Assembly: GCF_001584335.1 (NCBI RefSeq)
Contig: NZ_LSBB01000023.1
Location: 162,791 to 226,790 of the forward strand
Length of the DNA stretch: 64,000 bases
Source: Bacillus atrophaeus
Lineage (GTDB): Bacteria > Bacillota > Bacilli > Bacillales > Bacillaceae
Direction: 5' to 3'
This document shows, one piece after another, positions 41,937 through 50,506 of this stretch (within the stretch, counting starts at the first letter, position 1; each line of letters opens with the position of its first letter). Made by a program: the position numbers and the translations under genes. The notes beneath the pieces are model-generated. The model did not search any database and had not been told where the DNA came from. It saw nothing but the letters and a program-made list of their open reading frames with translations.

Positions 41937-42072
41937 TGCGCATCAGCTCCATTTGTTTGATCTTTTCCTCCAGTACCCGGATAGCTGGTGTAAGGTCTTG
42001 TCCGCCTGTTTGTTCAGCAGGTCCGAACATATACATTCCTTCGGATCCTTTAATGTTCGTTTTTTCATCCAT
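41929..42072 (-). CDS. Small hypothetical protein downstream of DnaC-like gene
   Basis: 47 residues. The ATG overlaps the DnaC-like stop (ATGGATGA). MDEKTNIKGSEGMYMFGPAE and a C-terminal helix (RVLEEKIKQMELMRS). Coupled by overlap to the replication genes. Confidence 0.55.
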   Translation of the reverse strand: MDEKTNIKGSEGMYMFGPAEQTGGQDLTPAIRVLEEKIKQMELMRSA

Positions 42073-42892
42073 TTCTCAACCCTGCCAATCTATGATTTAA
42101 TAGCATTCTGTCGCCTTTGATGATCACGCAATAGTCCGCGCACATTTCATAAATCCGGGTGCCAAGTGCCTCATCAATCTCCACAAGTTTCTCGATGTCC
42201 AATTCACTCGAGATTAAGACCGGCTTATGATTCAGATACCGATAATTGATGACGGAGTATGTCTGCTCCACCTGCCAATCGGTTGCCCGAGGCTTTCCAT
42301 TCATAGGCTTGAATAAGTCATCTATAAATAGGACTTCAATCTCTTTCATGCGATTGAGTTTTTCTTCAAGCTTGTCAAAGTCATCTTTCAGATCGTTGAA
42401 GCCTTCCACGTAAGGAAAATACTGAACGGCTATGTTTTTCGATTTGATCAGCTTATTAGAAATAGCTGTCAACAAGTGCGTTTTCCCTGATCCCGGCTGC
42501 CCCAGTAAGGCAATGCTGTTGCTTCGAGTGCCCCGTATGCTATCAAAACCCTTATAGTATTCAACCGCAGTATCGTAAGCGTCTTTCAAAACAGCTGGCT
42601 TTCCTTCTGTTGTGAAATTCTTGAATTGCAACTTCTCAAATTCAGCAGTTATGTCACTAGAATTCATCAGTTTCCGGATGCGCCGACGCTCTATGCATTT
42701 GCACCGAACCCAGACCTCATAGCCGTCCCTGTTTTCGATATAGCCAAGCTGATCTTTGCATTTCGTGCATTCATAATCAGCCTTTTCTTCTGATCCGGCC
42801 GACCCCGCCGAAAATTGGGCTGACCTTTCCTGAAGCTTCTTCAGTATTGCTGCCATTGCCGCGTCTGTACTTTGCGTTTTGTGTGTTTCCAT
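42065..42892 (-). CDS. DnaC/DnaI-like helicase-loader ATPase
   Basis: 275 residues from the ATG with AAGGAGT upstream. A CxxC zinc-like pair (YECTKCKDQLGYIE, WVRCKC) precedes the AAA+ domain. Walker A is GQPGSGKTH, Walker B VLFIDDLF, sensor region LISSELDIEK. It loads the replicative helicase. Its start lies 116 bases inside the 3' end of the DnaD-like gene in another frame. Confidence 0.88.
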   Translation of the reverse strand: METHKTQSTDAAMAAILKKLQERSAQFSAGSAGSEEKADYECTKCKDQLGYIENRDGYEVWVRCKCIERRRIRKLMNSSDITAEFEKLQFKNFTTEGKPAVLKDAYDTAVEYYKGFDSIRGTRSNSIALLGQPGSGKTHLLTAISNKLIKSKNIAVQYFPYVEGFNDLKDDFDKLEEKLNRMKEIEVLFIDDLFKPMNGKPRATDWQVEQTYSVINYRYLNHKPVLISSELDIEKLVEIDEALGTRIYEMCADYCVIIKGDRMLLNHRLAGLRNG

Positions 42893-43481
42893 GTTGCCAC
42901 TCCTTACTTTTGTTCTTGTTTGACTGGAGAATACGCTGTACGTAGGCAAGATTGCGGGCGTTCCGCGTTACTGCCTCTTTCATTGCATCCAACACCTTGT
43001 CTTCGCCGTAATCGTCTATTAAGCTATTAAGCTTCTCAGCCATGAACGATGATAGAAGGCCGAACCCCTCGTCTTCAAAAAATGCAAATACGTTACCTTT
43101 CACTTTCTTCTCAACCTCCTGCTGCTCTTCTTGTGCTGGCGTTTCGTCCTGTACCGACTCCGATTTCTTCCCGTAATTCTTGGTATTTTGAAGTTTTACA
43201 TAATCAACAATGGTGACAATGACCCCTTTGTTCTGCTTCAAGCGCCTCGTTTTGATAAATCCTGATTCTTCTAACTTACTGAGCGAATAACGCACCTTTT
43301 TTACGTCAATGGAAGCTTCTCTCGCCAATTCAGCAACGTTGATCATCGCTTCCCCAACCTTTAGCGATCCAAATGGTGCGAAAGCAGCCTCTTCGAGTAA
43401 GCACATATAAATCATCTTTTCGCGCCTGTTTGTAAATTGGCGAGAAGGGACAATAACGTAACCCCAACCTTCCATATCCAT
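42777..43481 (-). CDS. DnaD-like replication initiation protein
   Basis: 234 residues from the ATG at 43481 (AGGTGA upstream). The N-terminal winged helix (AELAREASIDVKKVRYSLSK) and a C-terminal DnaD-type domain (LSSFMAEKLNSLIDDYGEDK; VLDAMKEAVTRNARNLAYVQ) are visible. It works with the DnaC-like loader. Confidence 0.85.
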   Translation of the reverse strand: MDMEGWGYVIVPSRQFTNRREKMIYMCLLEEAAFAPFGSLKVGEAMINVAELAREASIDVKKVRYSLSKLEESGFIKTRRLKQNKGVIVTIVDYVKLQNTKNYGKKSESVQDETPAQEEQQEVEKKVKGNVFAFFEDEGFGLLSSFMAEKLNSLIDDYGEDKVLDAMKEAVTRNARNLAYVQRILQSNKNKSKEWQHGNTQNAKYRRGNGSNTEEASGKVSPIFGGVGRIRRKG

Positions 43482-43490
43482 GCCGCTCAC

Positions 43491-43679
43491 CTACTTCCTT
43501 TCACACAGTGCTGTCAGGGCTTTAAAATCAATTTCAATTAATCGTAGCGTCGGCTCATTTCTTTTGAGGTAGTCAGTGACATACCGCGTGTACAAGTCTT
43601 TTCGCATATCTCGTCGGACAGTCTTCACAAGCCAGACATAACAATGGGGAATATGGACTTTGATCATTGCCCTTTCCAT
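43491..43679 (-). CDS. Small hypothetical protein
   Basis: 62 residues, ATG overlapping the stop of the nuclease gene (TGATG). Basic and aromatic (KVHIPHCYVWLVKTVRRDMR). No known domain. Confidence 0.55.
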   Translation of the reverse strand: MERAMIKVHIPHCYVWLVKTVRRDMRKDLYTRYVTDYLKRNEPTLRLIEIDFKALTALCERK

Positions 43680-44476
43680 CAACTAACCAGCTCCGAAAAA
43701 TGTATGATGCTGTTCAGTTGATTAGTTGCCCGGCAATACTTGCACTTTCCGCACCGTTCAGGCTTCTCCCCACCATATTTAACTTGGATAATGCGTTCCA
43801 TTCGTTTTTCAATATCCTCAAGCTCTACTTCCATCCTACCTTCATCAATATTGATGACAGCTTTATCAGGTGGATCTTCTTTTGAAACCCCTACGATCAG
43901 GGGCTCAAGCCATTCGCTCCGTCCAGTCATTCTTTTTTCAAGCTCTGCATACAGTGCCATTTGTGCAATATAGCCATTCGCCTCAACAAATGAGCAATAT
44001 CCTATTTCCGGATCCCAAACTTTCTCCCGCAATGACCGTGTTGTTTTCAGATCGGAGAAACGGCCGCCAGCTGGGTTGTATACGTCCAGCTTTCCTTTCC
44101 ACGGAACACCAAACAATTCAGCAGTTACAATGACTTCCTTTTCTCCTTGAAGAACAAACATACAGAGATCATCATGCTGAATCGCCTCAATCATCAGATC
44201 AGCTAACTGATATTGCTTGTACAGCTGTCCTTTCTGAGTAAATAGTGAAGGTGTGTTCTTCTTAAATTCATCAAAAGCCTGTTCACCTTCAAGCCAGGCA
44301 TGAACGTATTGACCGAAGAGAAGGGCCTCCGACGTGGGGGGCGTCCATTCTCCGTTAATCTTTGCCATAGTTGCTGCCTCACATTGAAGAAAGCTTTTAT
44401 ATTGAGAGTTTGACATGTAGTATCTATCAATCTCGTTAGAATAATAGTTCCCCTTGTTTAGCGCCGGTATCCGCAT
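43679..44476 (-). CDS. PD-(D/E)XK nuclease-like protein (DUF3799/RecE-like)
   Basis: 265 residues from the ATG at 44476 (GGGTGAT upstream). MSNSQYKSFLQCEAATMAKI is the family opening. The nuclease core is PWKGKLDVYNPAGGRFSDLK followed by TTRS. The Cys-rich C-terminus (CGKCKYC) suggests an Fe-S or zinc element. It is the exonuclease partner of the upstream annealing-type protein. Confidence 0.78.
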   Translation of the reverse strand: MRIPALNKGNYYSNEIDRYYMSNSQYKSFLQCEAATMAKINGEWTPPTSEALLFGQYVHAWLEGEQAFDEFKKNTPSLFTQKGQLYKQYQLADLMIEAIQHDDLCMFVLQGEKEVIVTAELFGVPWKGKLDVYNPAGGRFSDLKTTRSLREKVWDPEIGYCSFVEANGYIAQMALYAELEKRMTGRSEWLEPLIVGVSKEDPPDKAVINIDEGRMEVELEDIEKRMERIIQVKYGGEKPERCGKCKYCRATNQLNSIIHFSELVS

Positions 44477-45353
44477 TAGCAGGATCACCCGCCTTTTCTT
44501 TGCTATCAGCAGGCTTGTCAGCTTGTTCTTTTTGCTTTTTGAATGCTTCCTCAGCCTTTGATTTAGTTGCGCCTGTCGCCTTGATATTGAAGTAATCTTC
44601 TTTCTTTGCCATACCATCACGAAGCGCTGTATAAATGCGACCTATTTTGAGAAAGTCTTGCTCTGTGAATGCATCTAAATTGCTGCCGATGTATTCCTGA
44701 ATCATTTCCTTAGTAACACCAAACTCTTTTTTAAAGAGAGACAACGCGCTTCTGAGACGATCTTCCAAAGGTTCTTTATATCCGCTGATCAAAGTTTTTT
44801 GACACATATCAACCGCAGCATCGACAATGTCACCAGGTATGACACCGAGAATACAAGCCCGGACACGTCGAGCTCCTTGGTTGGCAACCATTTCGTAAAT
44901 ATCGCGTGGATCATCTAGTTTTGTGATCTTTCCCTTTGCCTTTCTTTCGTGTTTCACAGTAAAAATTTTGGTTTGTCGTGTGTTTGTTTCAAGGTCCCAA
45001 GCGTAGGCCATGACAGAGGATTCCCCGGCTTTCTGCTCAAGCTCCATGATTCCGTAATCAATGTTGCCCCAATTCTGCGCCAGCGCTTCGGCCAACCTAA
45101 TTGATGGCCCTGACACTTTACTTCCGCCGCGTGGGTATTCATAGACAGCATTTTCAGCTAATAATCGTCTTTCACAGGCTTTTCTGATGCGTTCAAACGC
45201 CGCATAAACGTCACGAGGAAATTTCTTTGCAATAACCATAGCTGCCTGTACTTCTTGCGCCTGCCGGCTTACCATTGCCTCTGTAGTCACGCTGGATGCC
45301 TGCTGAGAAGCCGGCATGTAATCTGAGTAATCTACCTGTGATAATCCATTCAT
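44436..45353 (-). CDS. Putative single-strand annealing recombination protein
   Basis: 305 residues from the ATG at 45353 (AAGGTGG upstream). The conserved part is IRLAEALAQNWGNIDYGIME and DLETNTRQTKIFTVKHERKA, then RRVRACILGVIPGDIVDAAV. It does not show the standard RecT pattern I know. Its position directly before a DUF3799 nuclease and the general layout argue for a divergent annealing protein. The acidic Lys/Ala-rich tail ends in GELLF, like SSB-type tips. Confidence 0.6.
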   Translation of the reverse strand: MNGLSQVDYSDYMPASQQASSVTTEAMVSRQAQEVQAAMVIAKKFPRDVYAAFERIRKACERRLLAENAVYEYPRGGSKVSGPSIRLAEALAQNWGNIDYGIMELEQKAGESSVMAYAWDLETNTRQTKIFTVKHERKAKGKITKLDDPRDIYEMVANQGARRVRACILGVIPGDIVDAAVDMCQKTLISGYKEPLEDRLRSALSLFKKEFGVTKEMIQEYIGSNLDAFTEQDFLKIGRIYTALRDGMAKKEDYFNIKATGATKSKAEEAFKKQKEQADKPADSKEKAGDPANADTGAKQGELLF

Positions 45354-45538
45354 TGTGCTTCTGCCACCTTTCTTTTGTAAGCTTCCGTTCCAAGCCGCTG
45401 CCATTCTCGATAATGGTCCATTGAAGGGAATTGGAACAGTGGTTTGCCCTTACCGAACACAATCGAACCTCCCGCCTGTCTTAAACGCTGCTGATCCTCC
45501 GCACGCTCGCTGAATGCCACTTTAACTGCTTTAGCCAT
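45350..45538 (-). CDS. Small hypothetical early protein
   Basis: 62 residues from the ATG with GGAGGT upstream. Sequence AKAVKVAFSERAEDQQRLRQ, then FQFPSMDHYREWQRLG. The stop overlaps the next start (ATGA). Confidence 0.62.
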   Translation of the reverse strand: MAKAVKVAFSERAEDQQRLRQAGGSIVFGKGKPLFQFPSMDHYREWQRLGTEAYKRKVAEAQ

Positions 45539-45587
45539 GTATAAAACCTCCATTGATTTTTATGAGGCGTTTTGGTATAATTAAGTA

Positions 45588-45640
45588 AATATTCAAGTCA
45601 AAACGCCTTACCGAGTCCACTTTGCCGAGTGGGCTTTTTT
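45588..45640 (+). ncRNA. Candidate short RNA in early region
   Basis: A strong rightward promoter, TTGATT-N17-TATAAT (45553-45581), ends at a perfect hairpin (GTCCACT/AGTGGGC) with TTTTTT at 45635-45640. About 53 nt without a reading frame. A 9-bp inverted repeat (GGCGTTTTG/CAAAACGCC) surrounds the -10 region. Confidence 0.5.
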
Positions 45641-45836
45641 ATTGCTCATTTTTAAATTTGAAACCAAGCTGCTGCTTTAGATATCGATCAAGATTTTCTC
45701 TCAAAATCAAAGTGCCGCAGTCAATCACATAATCATCAATTGGCGTTACTTCATCCCCGAAAAAATCCTTTTGTGTTTCTGGCTCAGCCAGTCTGTCGTG
45801 CCAGTTGTTCAGAATCATTGGGTTTTCGATGTTCAT
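45639..45836 (-). CDS. YqaI-like early protein
   Basis: 65 residues from the ATG at 45836. ENPMILNNWHDRLAEPETQK, then DEVTPIDDYVIDCGTLILRE and a YLKQQLGFKFKNEQ end closely match YqaI of the skin element as I recall it. Function unknown. Confidence 0.75.
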   Translation of the reverse strand: MNIENPMILNNWHDRLAEPETQKDFFGDEVTPIDDYVIDCGTLILRENLDRYLKQQLGFKFKNEQ

Positions 45837-46090
45837 CCCAGACACCTACTTATCACTGCCAAATTGATACCTCGTTGTTGCATTTTCATAGCTGTTTCAT
45901 ACAAACGACCTTTATTAGCCAGTCGGCTGACATCCTCTGTAAGAACTTTGATACTCCCAGCGAGACTGATTGCCTCTTCATAATCACCATCACGCAATGC
46001 CTCTGAAAGCATGATAGAAAGCTCTTCCGCTGATTCAATTTTTCTTTTTGCTGCATCTACATCTGACTTCAAAAACTGATTAGTTTTCAT
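45833..46090 (-). CDS. Small helical early protein
   Basis: 85 residues from the ATG with AAAGGCGG upstream. Helical ([40 protein letters not shown]). It overlaps the HTH gene by 4 bases. No known domain. Confidence 0.6.
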   Translation of the reverse strand: MKTNQFLKSDVDAAKRKIESAEELSIMLSEALRDGDYEEAISLAGSIKVLTEDVSRLANKGRLYETAMKMQQRGINLAVISRCLG

Positions 46091-46656
46091 ACTAAAACCG
46101 CCTTTCTTTCTTCTTGTTTTGCCATAGCAACCCGATCCATTAATGCTTTGCGGGTCCACCTGTCAGCCAGTTCTGGCATATTCAGTCCATGACTCCGCAC
46201 TAACGAATAAATCAGTGTTTTATTTGCTGGGATCAGATCAAATATCTGTTTGATATCCCCCATCGGTAAATCATCTGACCTTCCGGGCCGATCATTTGCC
46301 AGCCAGCGCGCCAAATGCTTTGTAGCTTGTAATGCCTCTTCGAGCTGATGAATCATATTGATAACTGCGCTACTTGCGCTCTCATTTAACGCTGGATCAA
46401 TAGGCGCCGCTGCTGTTGGATGAAGTTTAAATAAGAAATGTACGAGATCGATATGTTCATAAGCCCCGCAAGCTTCAAACCACTTGATACACAATTCAGG
46501 CGTTAAAGGAAAAATACCGTTTTCGACATTCGAGACATACGACTGATCTCTTTTCCCGATAACCTTGCCAATTTGATACTGCGACAATTTCGCCCTTTTG
46601 CGTTCCCGCCTGAGAATGCTGGGTAAATTGTCCATATTGTATGGATTGTTCGACAT
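46087..46656 (-). CDS. XRE-family HTH regulator
   Basis: 189 residues. The N-terminal HTH ([20 protein letters not shown], then [20 protein letters not shown]) is typical of XRE proteins. The C-terminal part has a second helical domain ([14 protein letters not shown]). It may be an early-gene regulator. It is 56 bases downstream of the antirepressor gene. Confidence 0.75.
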   Translation of the reverse strand: MSNNPYNMDNLPSILRRERKRAKLSQYQIGKVIGKRDQSYVSNVENGIFPLTPELCIKWFEACGAYEHIDLVHFLFKLHPTAAAPIDPALNESASSAVINMIHQLEEALQATKHLARWLANDRPGRSDDLPMGDIKQIFDLIPANKTLIYSLVRSHGLNMPELADRWTRKALMDRVAMAKQEERKAVLV

Positions 46657-46712
46657 AAGTTCGCCCCCTGATATATTTAGTTTTAAATGGTAAAATTTAA
46701 TTAATGAAGGAA

Positions 46713-47438
46713 CTAGCTCGCTTGCTGTTTCAGCTTATTGATGATGAAGGCTTGTCCCTTCGGAGTGATGCGCATTGTCAGCCAGGACTTCGGCGTGCCG
46801 TTTACATCTCGCACCCCCTGTGCGATTTCAAAGAAGCCTCGCTCGATGTATTCCTGGTATGGCTCATTTCTGTTGGCCATGATCATCTTCCATTCGCGCA
46901 GCTTCTGAAAGAGCCGTTTCTCACCGATAACGATGCCGTTTTTACAAGCAAGCTTTGCCAGTTCACGAACAAGCATTGATCTTTCTGATGCCATACAACT
47001 CTGTGCAAAGTTGACTAATGGTTCTTGAATCTTCAATGTTTGTTCAAGTTGCTGCCGTTCTTCCTGCTCGCTGATCCATCGCTTTGCCCGGCTGACTGGA
47101 TCTTCGATCATGTAGGACGGCTGAGTCATTTTTTGCAACTCGGCTTCCATGCGGTTAAACTCCGCAATGTATTTTTCTTTGAATAGCGCTGCTTTTGCGC
47201 CCGAGTAACCGAAAACTAAAAATGTGAGTCCATCACGTTTGATTAGATATTTTTTTAACGTTCGACCAGTTGCATCTTGATAATCACTCAACGAAAAATT
47301 TCGTTCAGTAAATTCCTTGGAGCAATTGAGTGATTCAATACTTTTTATTACATCGGCGTGTCGTTTTCCGAATACCTTAGCCACTGTCAGGCTGTTTGTT
47401 ACGGCTTGGTTGCCTTCAATAAAAACGAGCTGATTCAC
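46713..47438 (-). CDS. Rha-KilAC antirepressor
   Basis: 241 residues. The Rha domain ([34 protein letters not shown]) is followed by a KilAC/ANT domain ([33 protein letters not shown]). Such proteins antagonise the repressor or control lytic entry. It overlaps the upstream gene by 4 bases. Confidence 0.85.
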   Translation of the reverse strand: MNQLVFIEGNQAVTNSLTVAKVFGKRHADVIKSIESLNCSKEFTERNFSLSDYQDATGRTLKKYLIKRDGLTFLVFGYSGAKAALFKEKYIAEFNRMEAELQKMTQPSYMIEDPVSRAKRWISEQEERQQLEQTLKIQEPLVNFAQSCMASERSMLVRELAKLACKNGIVIGEKRLFQKLREWKMIMANRNEPYQEYIERGFFEIAQGVRDVNGTPKSWLTMRITPKGQAFIINKLKQQAS

Positions 47439-47740
47439 GCTGTAACCTCCTTGATATAAGCTGTGTTCCTTTTAATCCAGTCGAACACTTCGTCACGGGG
47501 ATATCTTGCTTGAATCTCAGTGAATTTAGGAAAATCCGGTCTCGCAGTGATTTTGGCGATCGTCGGCCTTTTTACTGAGAGAATTTCAGTTAAATGATTA
47601 ACATTTAGAACAGGTGGATAGGCGTATTTTTTTCGTCCATCTTCAACGCCTTTTTCATAAGCTGCCTGAAAAAGCTTTTCCATTTGGTCCTTAAAAACCA
47701 TGGCTGTCATTTCATCAAAGGTAATAACTGCTTGGGGCAT
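47435..47740 (-). CDS. Winged-helix excisionase-like DNA-binding protein
   Basis: 101 residues. The N-terminal helix (FKDQMEKLFQAAYEKGVEDG) is followed by a HTH (VNHLTEILSVKRPTIAKITA) and wing (FPKFTEIQARYPRDEVFDWI). It may help excision or early control. Confidence 0.7.
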   Translation of the reverse strand: MPQAVITFDEMTAMVFKDQMEKLFQAAYEKGVEDGRKKYAYPPVLNVNHLTEILSVKRPTIAKITARPDFPKFTEIQARYPRDEVFDWIKRNTAYIKEVTA

Positions 47741-47819
47741 TCATTAACCTCCTATGCTGTTTTTTTAAATCTTCCACTCTCTCATGTGGTAAAATCTTCA
47801 TAGAAAGGTGGTGTTGACT

Positions 47820-48206
47820 ATGTCAGATTTCCAAGATGGAAGTACTCTAGTACAAACAATCACTGGCAAATGGTTTAGATTTGCTAAAGAGCGTGATGGG
47901 GCAATGTTGATTGATCTACCAAACGAAGTGATTTTGAGTATCCATCCTTCGTCTCAAATGATTAGTATCTACCTTCCAGACGAAAACAAAATCTATTACT
48001 ATGCTGGTGACCTATCGTTCCAAAATGAAAATGGGCAAACAAAAGTTCATGTAACAAGTACAGCAATCAAAGAAATTCAGTTGCACTCGGGTGGTTCAAT
48101 CGAAAATACTTTCCAAGACATTACTTCCTTTTTCTTTGAACTTGATCTAGCTAGAACAGAACTTTGGAAGAAGAGACGCAATATCGGTCAATCAACTAGT
48201 AGTTAA
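47820..48206 (+). CDS. Rightward hypothetical protein in the leftward early operon
   Basis: 128 residues from the ATG with AAAGGTGG upstream. Beta-rich (TLVQTITGKWFRFAKERDGA; EVILSIHPSSQMISIYLP). Its direction opposes the lytic operon, so it is probably expressed from its own promoter in lysogens. It converges with the zinc-ribbon gene with an 11-base overlap. Function unknown. Confidence 0.6.
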   Translation: MSDFQDGSTLVQTITGKWFRFAKERDGAMLIDLPNEVILSIHPSSQMISIYLPDENKIYYYAGDLSFQNENGQTKVHVTSTAIKEIQLHSGGSIENTFQDITSFFFELDLARTELWKKRRNIGQSTSS

Positions 48207-48384
48207 TTTTTATAAATTTGGTATTCGGGAAAAAATTTTTGAGTTGTGAATAAGGAATTAGCCGATTTCCACACACTCCACAGAAATTTAATCTCCCGCT
48301 CCATGCTCTACCACAATCAGTACATGCATTATCTGAATCACTAGCCGCCGTTACAGCGGTGGCTTTTTCATTAATTTGTTTCAT
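48196..48384 (-). CDS. Zinc-ribbon small protein
   Basis: 62 residues from the ATG with GGAGTGAG upstream. CTDCGRAWSGRLNFCGVCGN gives two CxxC pairs. It follows the Cro-like gene. Confidence 0.6.
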   Translation of the reverse strand: MKQINEKATAVTAASDSDNACTDCGRAWSGRLNFCGVCGNRLIPYSQLKNFFPNTKFIKINY

Positions 48385-48394
48385 GTTCTCACTC

Positions 48395-48646
48395 CTATGC
48401 TGTATAAGATTCCTGCAACGAATTGTTGCATTTAATTTCAAAAAAAAGGTCAGGGAATAATTCTTTTTCACTAACTTTAAAATACTTAGACATCTTAACC
48501 ATTAATTTTACAGTGGGATTTCTACCACCATTTTCAAGTGCACTTAAATATTGCCTTGATATATTAAGGTCGTCTGCGACTATCTGTTGAGAACCTATTG
48601 ATTTCCTAATGTCTGATAGAAGTTTTCTTTCTCTTACATTTTCCAA
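48395..48646 (-). CDS. Cro-like HTH regulator
   Basis: 83 residues from a TTG at 48646 with GAGGTGAGG upstream. The HTH is QQIVADDLNISRQYLSALEN, then GRNPTVKLMVKMSKYFKVSE. It is divergent from the repressor, first gene of the leftward lytic transcript, under the promoter at 48690-48718. Confidence 0.75.
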   Translation of the reverse strand: MENVRERKLLSDIRKSIGSQQIVADDLNISRQYLSALENGGRNPTVKLMVKMSKYFKVSEKELFPDLFFEIKCNNSLQESYTA

Positions 48647-48660
48647 TTTCCTCACCTCTC

Positions 48661-48777
48661 TTTGCCACATTTGGTATCAACTTAACTAAATTATAATGCC
48701 ACAATTTGTGTCTGTCAATATTATTTTGCAACTTTTCGTGGCAAAAGTTTATTTTGCTACATAATGTGTCTTATAAT
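48661..48777. promoter_or_regulatory. Immunity switch: divergent promoters and four operators
   Basis: Four related words follow the pattern TTGC(C/A/T)AC-N4-6-GTG(T/G)C: 48662-48678, 48697-48712, 48726-48744 and 48754-48770. The leftward promoter is consensus: TTGACA (48718-48713), 17-base spacer, TATAAT (48695-48690), and its spacer is exactly the second operator. The rightward repressor promoter has TATAAT at 48772-48777 with a weak -35, and the fourth operator in its spacer. Confidence 0.8.
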
Positions 48778-48818
48778 TGTGATTGGATCAATATGTCACA
48801 AGAAAGTTGGAGTTAAAC

Positions 48819-49199
48819 ATGTTAAGTGACCGTTTAGTAGAATTACGAAAAAGTAAAAAGCTCACACAACAGGGCTTAGCAAATAGATTGAAGATTACAC
48901 GTTCATCTTTGTCCCAGTATGAAATCGGTAAAAGACAGCCTGACTATGAAACATTAAAAAAAATTGCTGACTTCTTTGAAGTATCAACTGATTATTTACT
49001 AGGGTACTCTAATACAAAACCTGTGGTCGAGGAAGAAAAGACTCCTTACAATGTTACAGATGATCCTGACCTGCAAATTGCCTTTAGGGAGGCTGCGGAC
49101 TTTTCTGAGGAAGCTCGTAGACAAGCTATTGATTTTATCAATTACCTGAGGGAGAAAGAAAAGGCAAAAGGTCGTAAAAGTCCGAATACTGATAATTAA
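48819..49199 (+). CDS. Phage repressor, ImmR-like HTH
   Basis: 126 residues from the ATG with GGAG upstream. The N-terminal HTH (LRKSKKLTQQGLANRLKITR, then SSLSQYEIGKRQPDYETLKK) is XRE type, and the C-terminus is helical (EEARRQAIDFINYLREKEKA). With the downstream ImmA-like protease it resembles the ICEBs1/phi105 immunity arrangement, where cleavage of ImmR induces the element. Confidence 0.85.
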   Translation: MLSDRLVELRKSKKLTQQGLANRLKITRSSLSQYEIGKRQPDYETLKKIADFFEVSTDYLLGYSNTKPVVEEEKTPYNVTDDPDLQIAFREAADFSEEARRQAIDFINYLREKEKAKGRKSPNTDN

Positions 49200-49373
49200 T
49201 ACAAGTGATACAAATAATGATATAACAGCGACATTGGTAATGAATCATCTTTATTGATTTAGTTATTCTTTAGTTATTTAGTTATTAATAGAAGTTTCCC
49301 AAAAAAGTCGAATGGTAACTAATGTAATCCCATTCGTGTACAAATGTAAATAATTACAAGCCTTCAAACCCTT

Positions 49374-50435
49374 ATGCAACAACGGCTTGAAGAAACGCCC
49401 TTCTCCCAACGGTATACCACTGATTTACTAACCATCTCCCATTGGTGTACCAAGAAAACGGGGATTTCTTTTAATTTTCTAATGACATTTTTTTATAAAA
49501 AGGGGAAATTACAGTTGTCACTTCTATTCGAAAATGGTGAGATTTATAATTGTCAGTTTAAAAAAACTATGAAAGCTTCTAAAAATTTTGCAAGGACTTA
49601 CGAAGTCGCCAAAACTATACTCGATGAAAAGAGCGAGAGTATCAGTGAACTCGTTTGTGGGTGTATGAAAGGTGACTCATCTTGGGGGCTTTTTATTGCA
49701 ACTGAAAATCTCGTATACTTCATTGTTTTGAAGAAAAAACAACCTGTTGTAACGCAATGGTCATATGAAGAGATTATTAAAATTTCAAACAGTCGGAAGC
49801 CTATGATTGGATATAAGATTGATTTCGAAACAGCAGACGAAAACTTAAATATCAATTCTATATCAGAAGGTGATATTGAAGCACTTCTAAAGTTTGTGGA
49901 ATCAAAAATTGCCGGTAATGAAGAAAAGCATAGACATCAGCAAGAAGAACTCAAGAAGAACATTAAAGATTACTATTTTAAATCTGCCAAAACGACAGTC
50001 ACTTTGGATGGCAACTTCGTAAGGGTTGCAAGAAAAGGCGCAGTTAACACTATCACTCGTGGGTACAGTGGTGAAAAATCATACAGAATTAGCGAACTAA
50101 CTGGAGTCCAAATTAAAAAGCCTGGATTAGTCACATCTGGGTATTTTCAATTTCTCACCGCGGCAGCTAATGAAACAAGTGGTTTATGGGATGCTATACA
50201 GGATGATAACTCATTCACATTTATAAAAACTGAATTACCAATGGTGTTAGAAATTCAAAAATATATCGAGGAGCGTCAGTCTGCGCCAGCTCAAACGGCA
50301 GCAACCGCGGGACCCGCACCAGCTTCAAGTATCTCTGTAGCTGACGAGTTAAAAAAATACAAAGAGTTATTGGACATGGATGCAATCACTCAAGAAGAGT
50401 ATGAAATCAAGAAGAAACAATTACTTAATTTATAA
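49374..50435 (+). CDS. PH-like/SHOCT domain protein in the immunity operon
   Basis: 353 residues from the first ATG, which lacks a clear ribosome binding site; an inner ATG at 49482 would give 317. A bacterial PH-like domain pair seems present (KTTVTLDGNFVRVARKGAVN; YRISELTGVQIKKPG). A C-terminal SHOCT helix pair follows (ADELKKYKELLDMDAITQEE, then YEIKKKQLLNL). Transcribed with the lysogenic genes. Role unknown. Confidence 0.65.
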   Translation: MQQRLEETPFSQRYTTDLLTISHWCTKKTGISFNFLMTFFYKKGKLQLSLLFENGEIYNCQFKKTMKASKNFARTYEVAKTILDEKSESISELVCGCMKGDSSWGLFIATENLVYFIVLKKKQPVVTQWSYEEIIKISNSRKPMIGYKIDFETADENLNINSISEGDIEALLKFVESKIAGNEEKHRHQQEELKKNIKDYYFKSAKTTVTLDGNFVRVARKGAVNTITRGYSGEKSYRISELTGVQIKKPGLVTSGYFQFLTAAANETSGLWDAIQDDNSFTFIKTELPMVLEIQKYIEERQSAPAQTAATAGPAPASSISVADELKKYKELLDMDAITQEEYEIKKKQLLNL

Positions 50436-50436
50436 T

Positions 50437-50460
50437 AGCCCTTTTCCTTGGGCTTTTCTT
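50437..50460 (+). terminator. Terminator after the SHOCT protein gene
   Basis: AGCCC/GGGCT with an 8-base loop followed by TTTTCTTT. Confidence 0.65.
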
Positions 50461-50506
50461 TCACACCAAAAACAGAACATACATTCTCATCTTGGCGGTG
50501 CTTATT

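Noticed and set aside
48196..48471. Longer start for the zinc-ribbon gene
   Set aside because: The upstream part overlaps the Cro-like gene in another frame, while the inner ATG at 48384 has GGAGTGAG directly before it.
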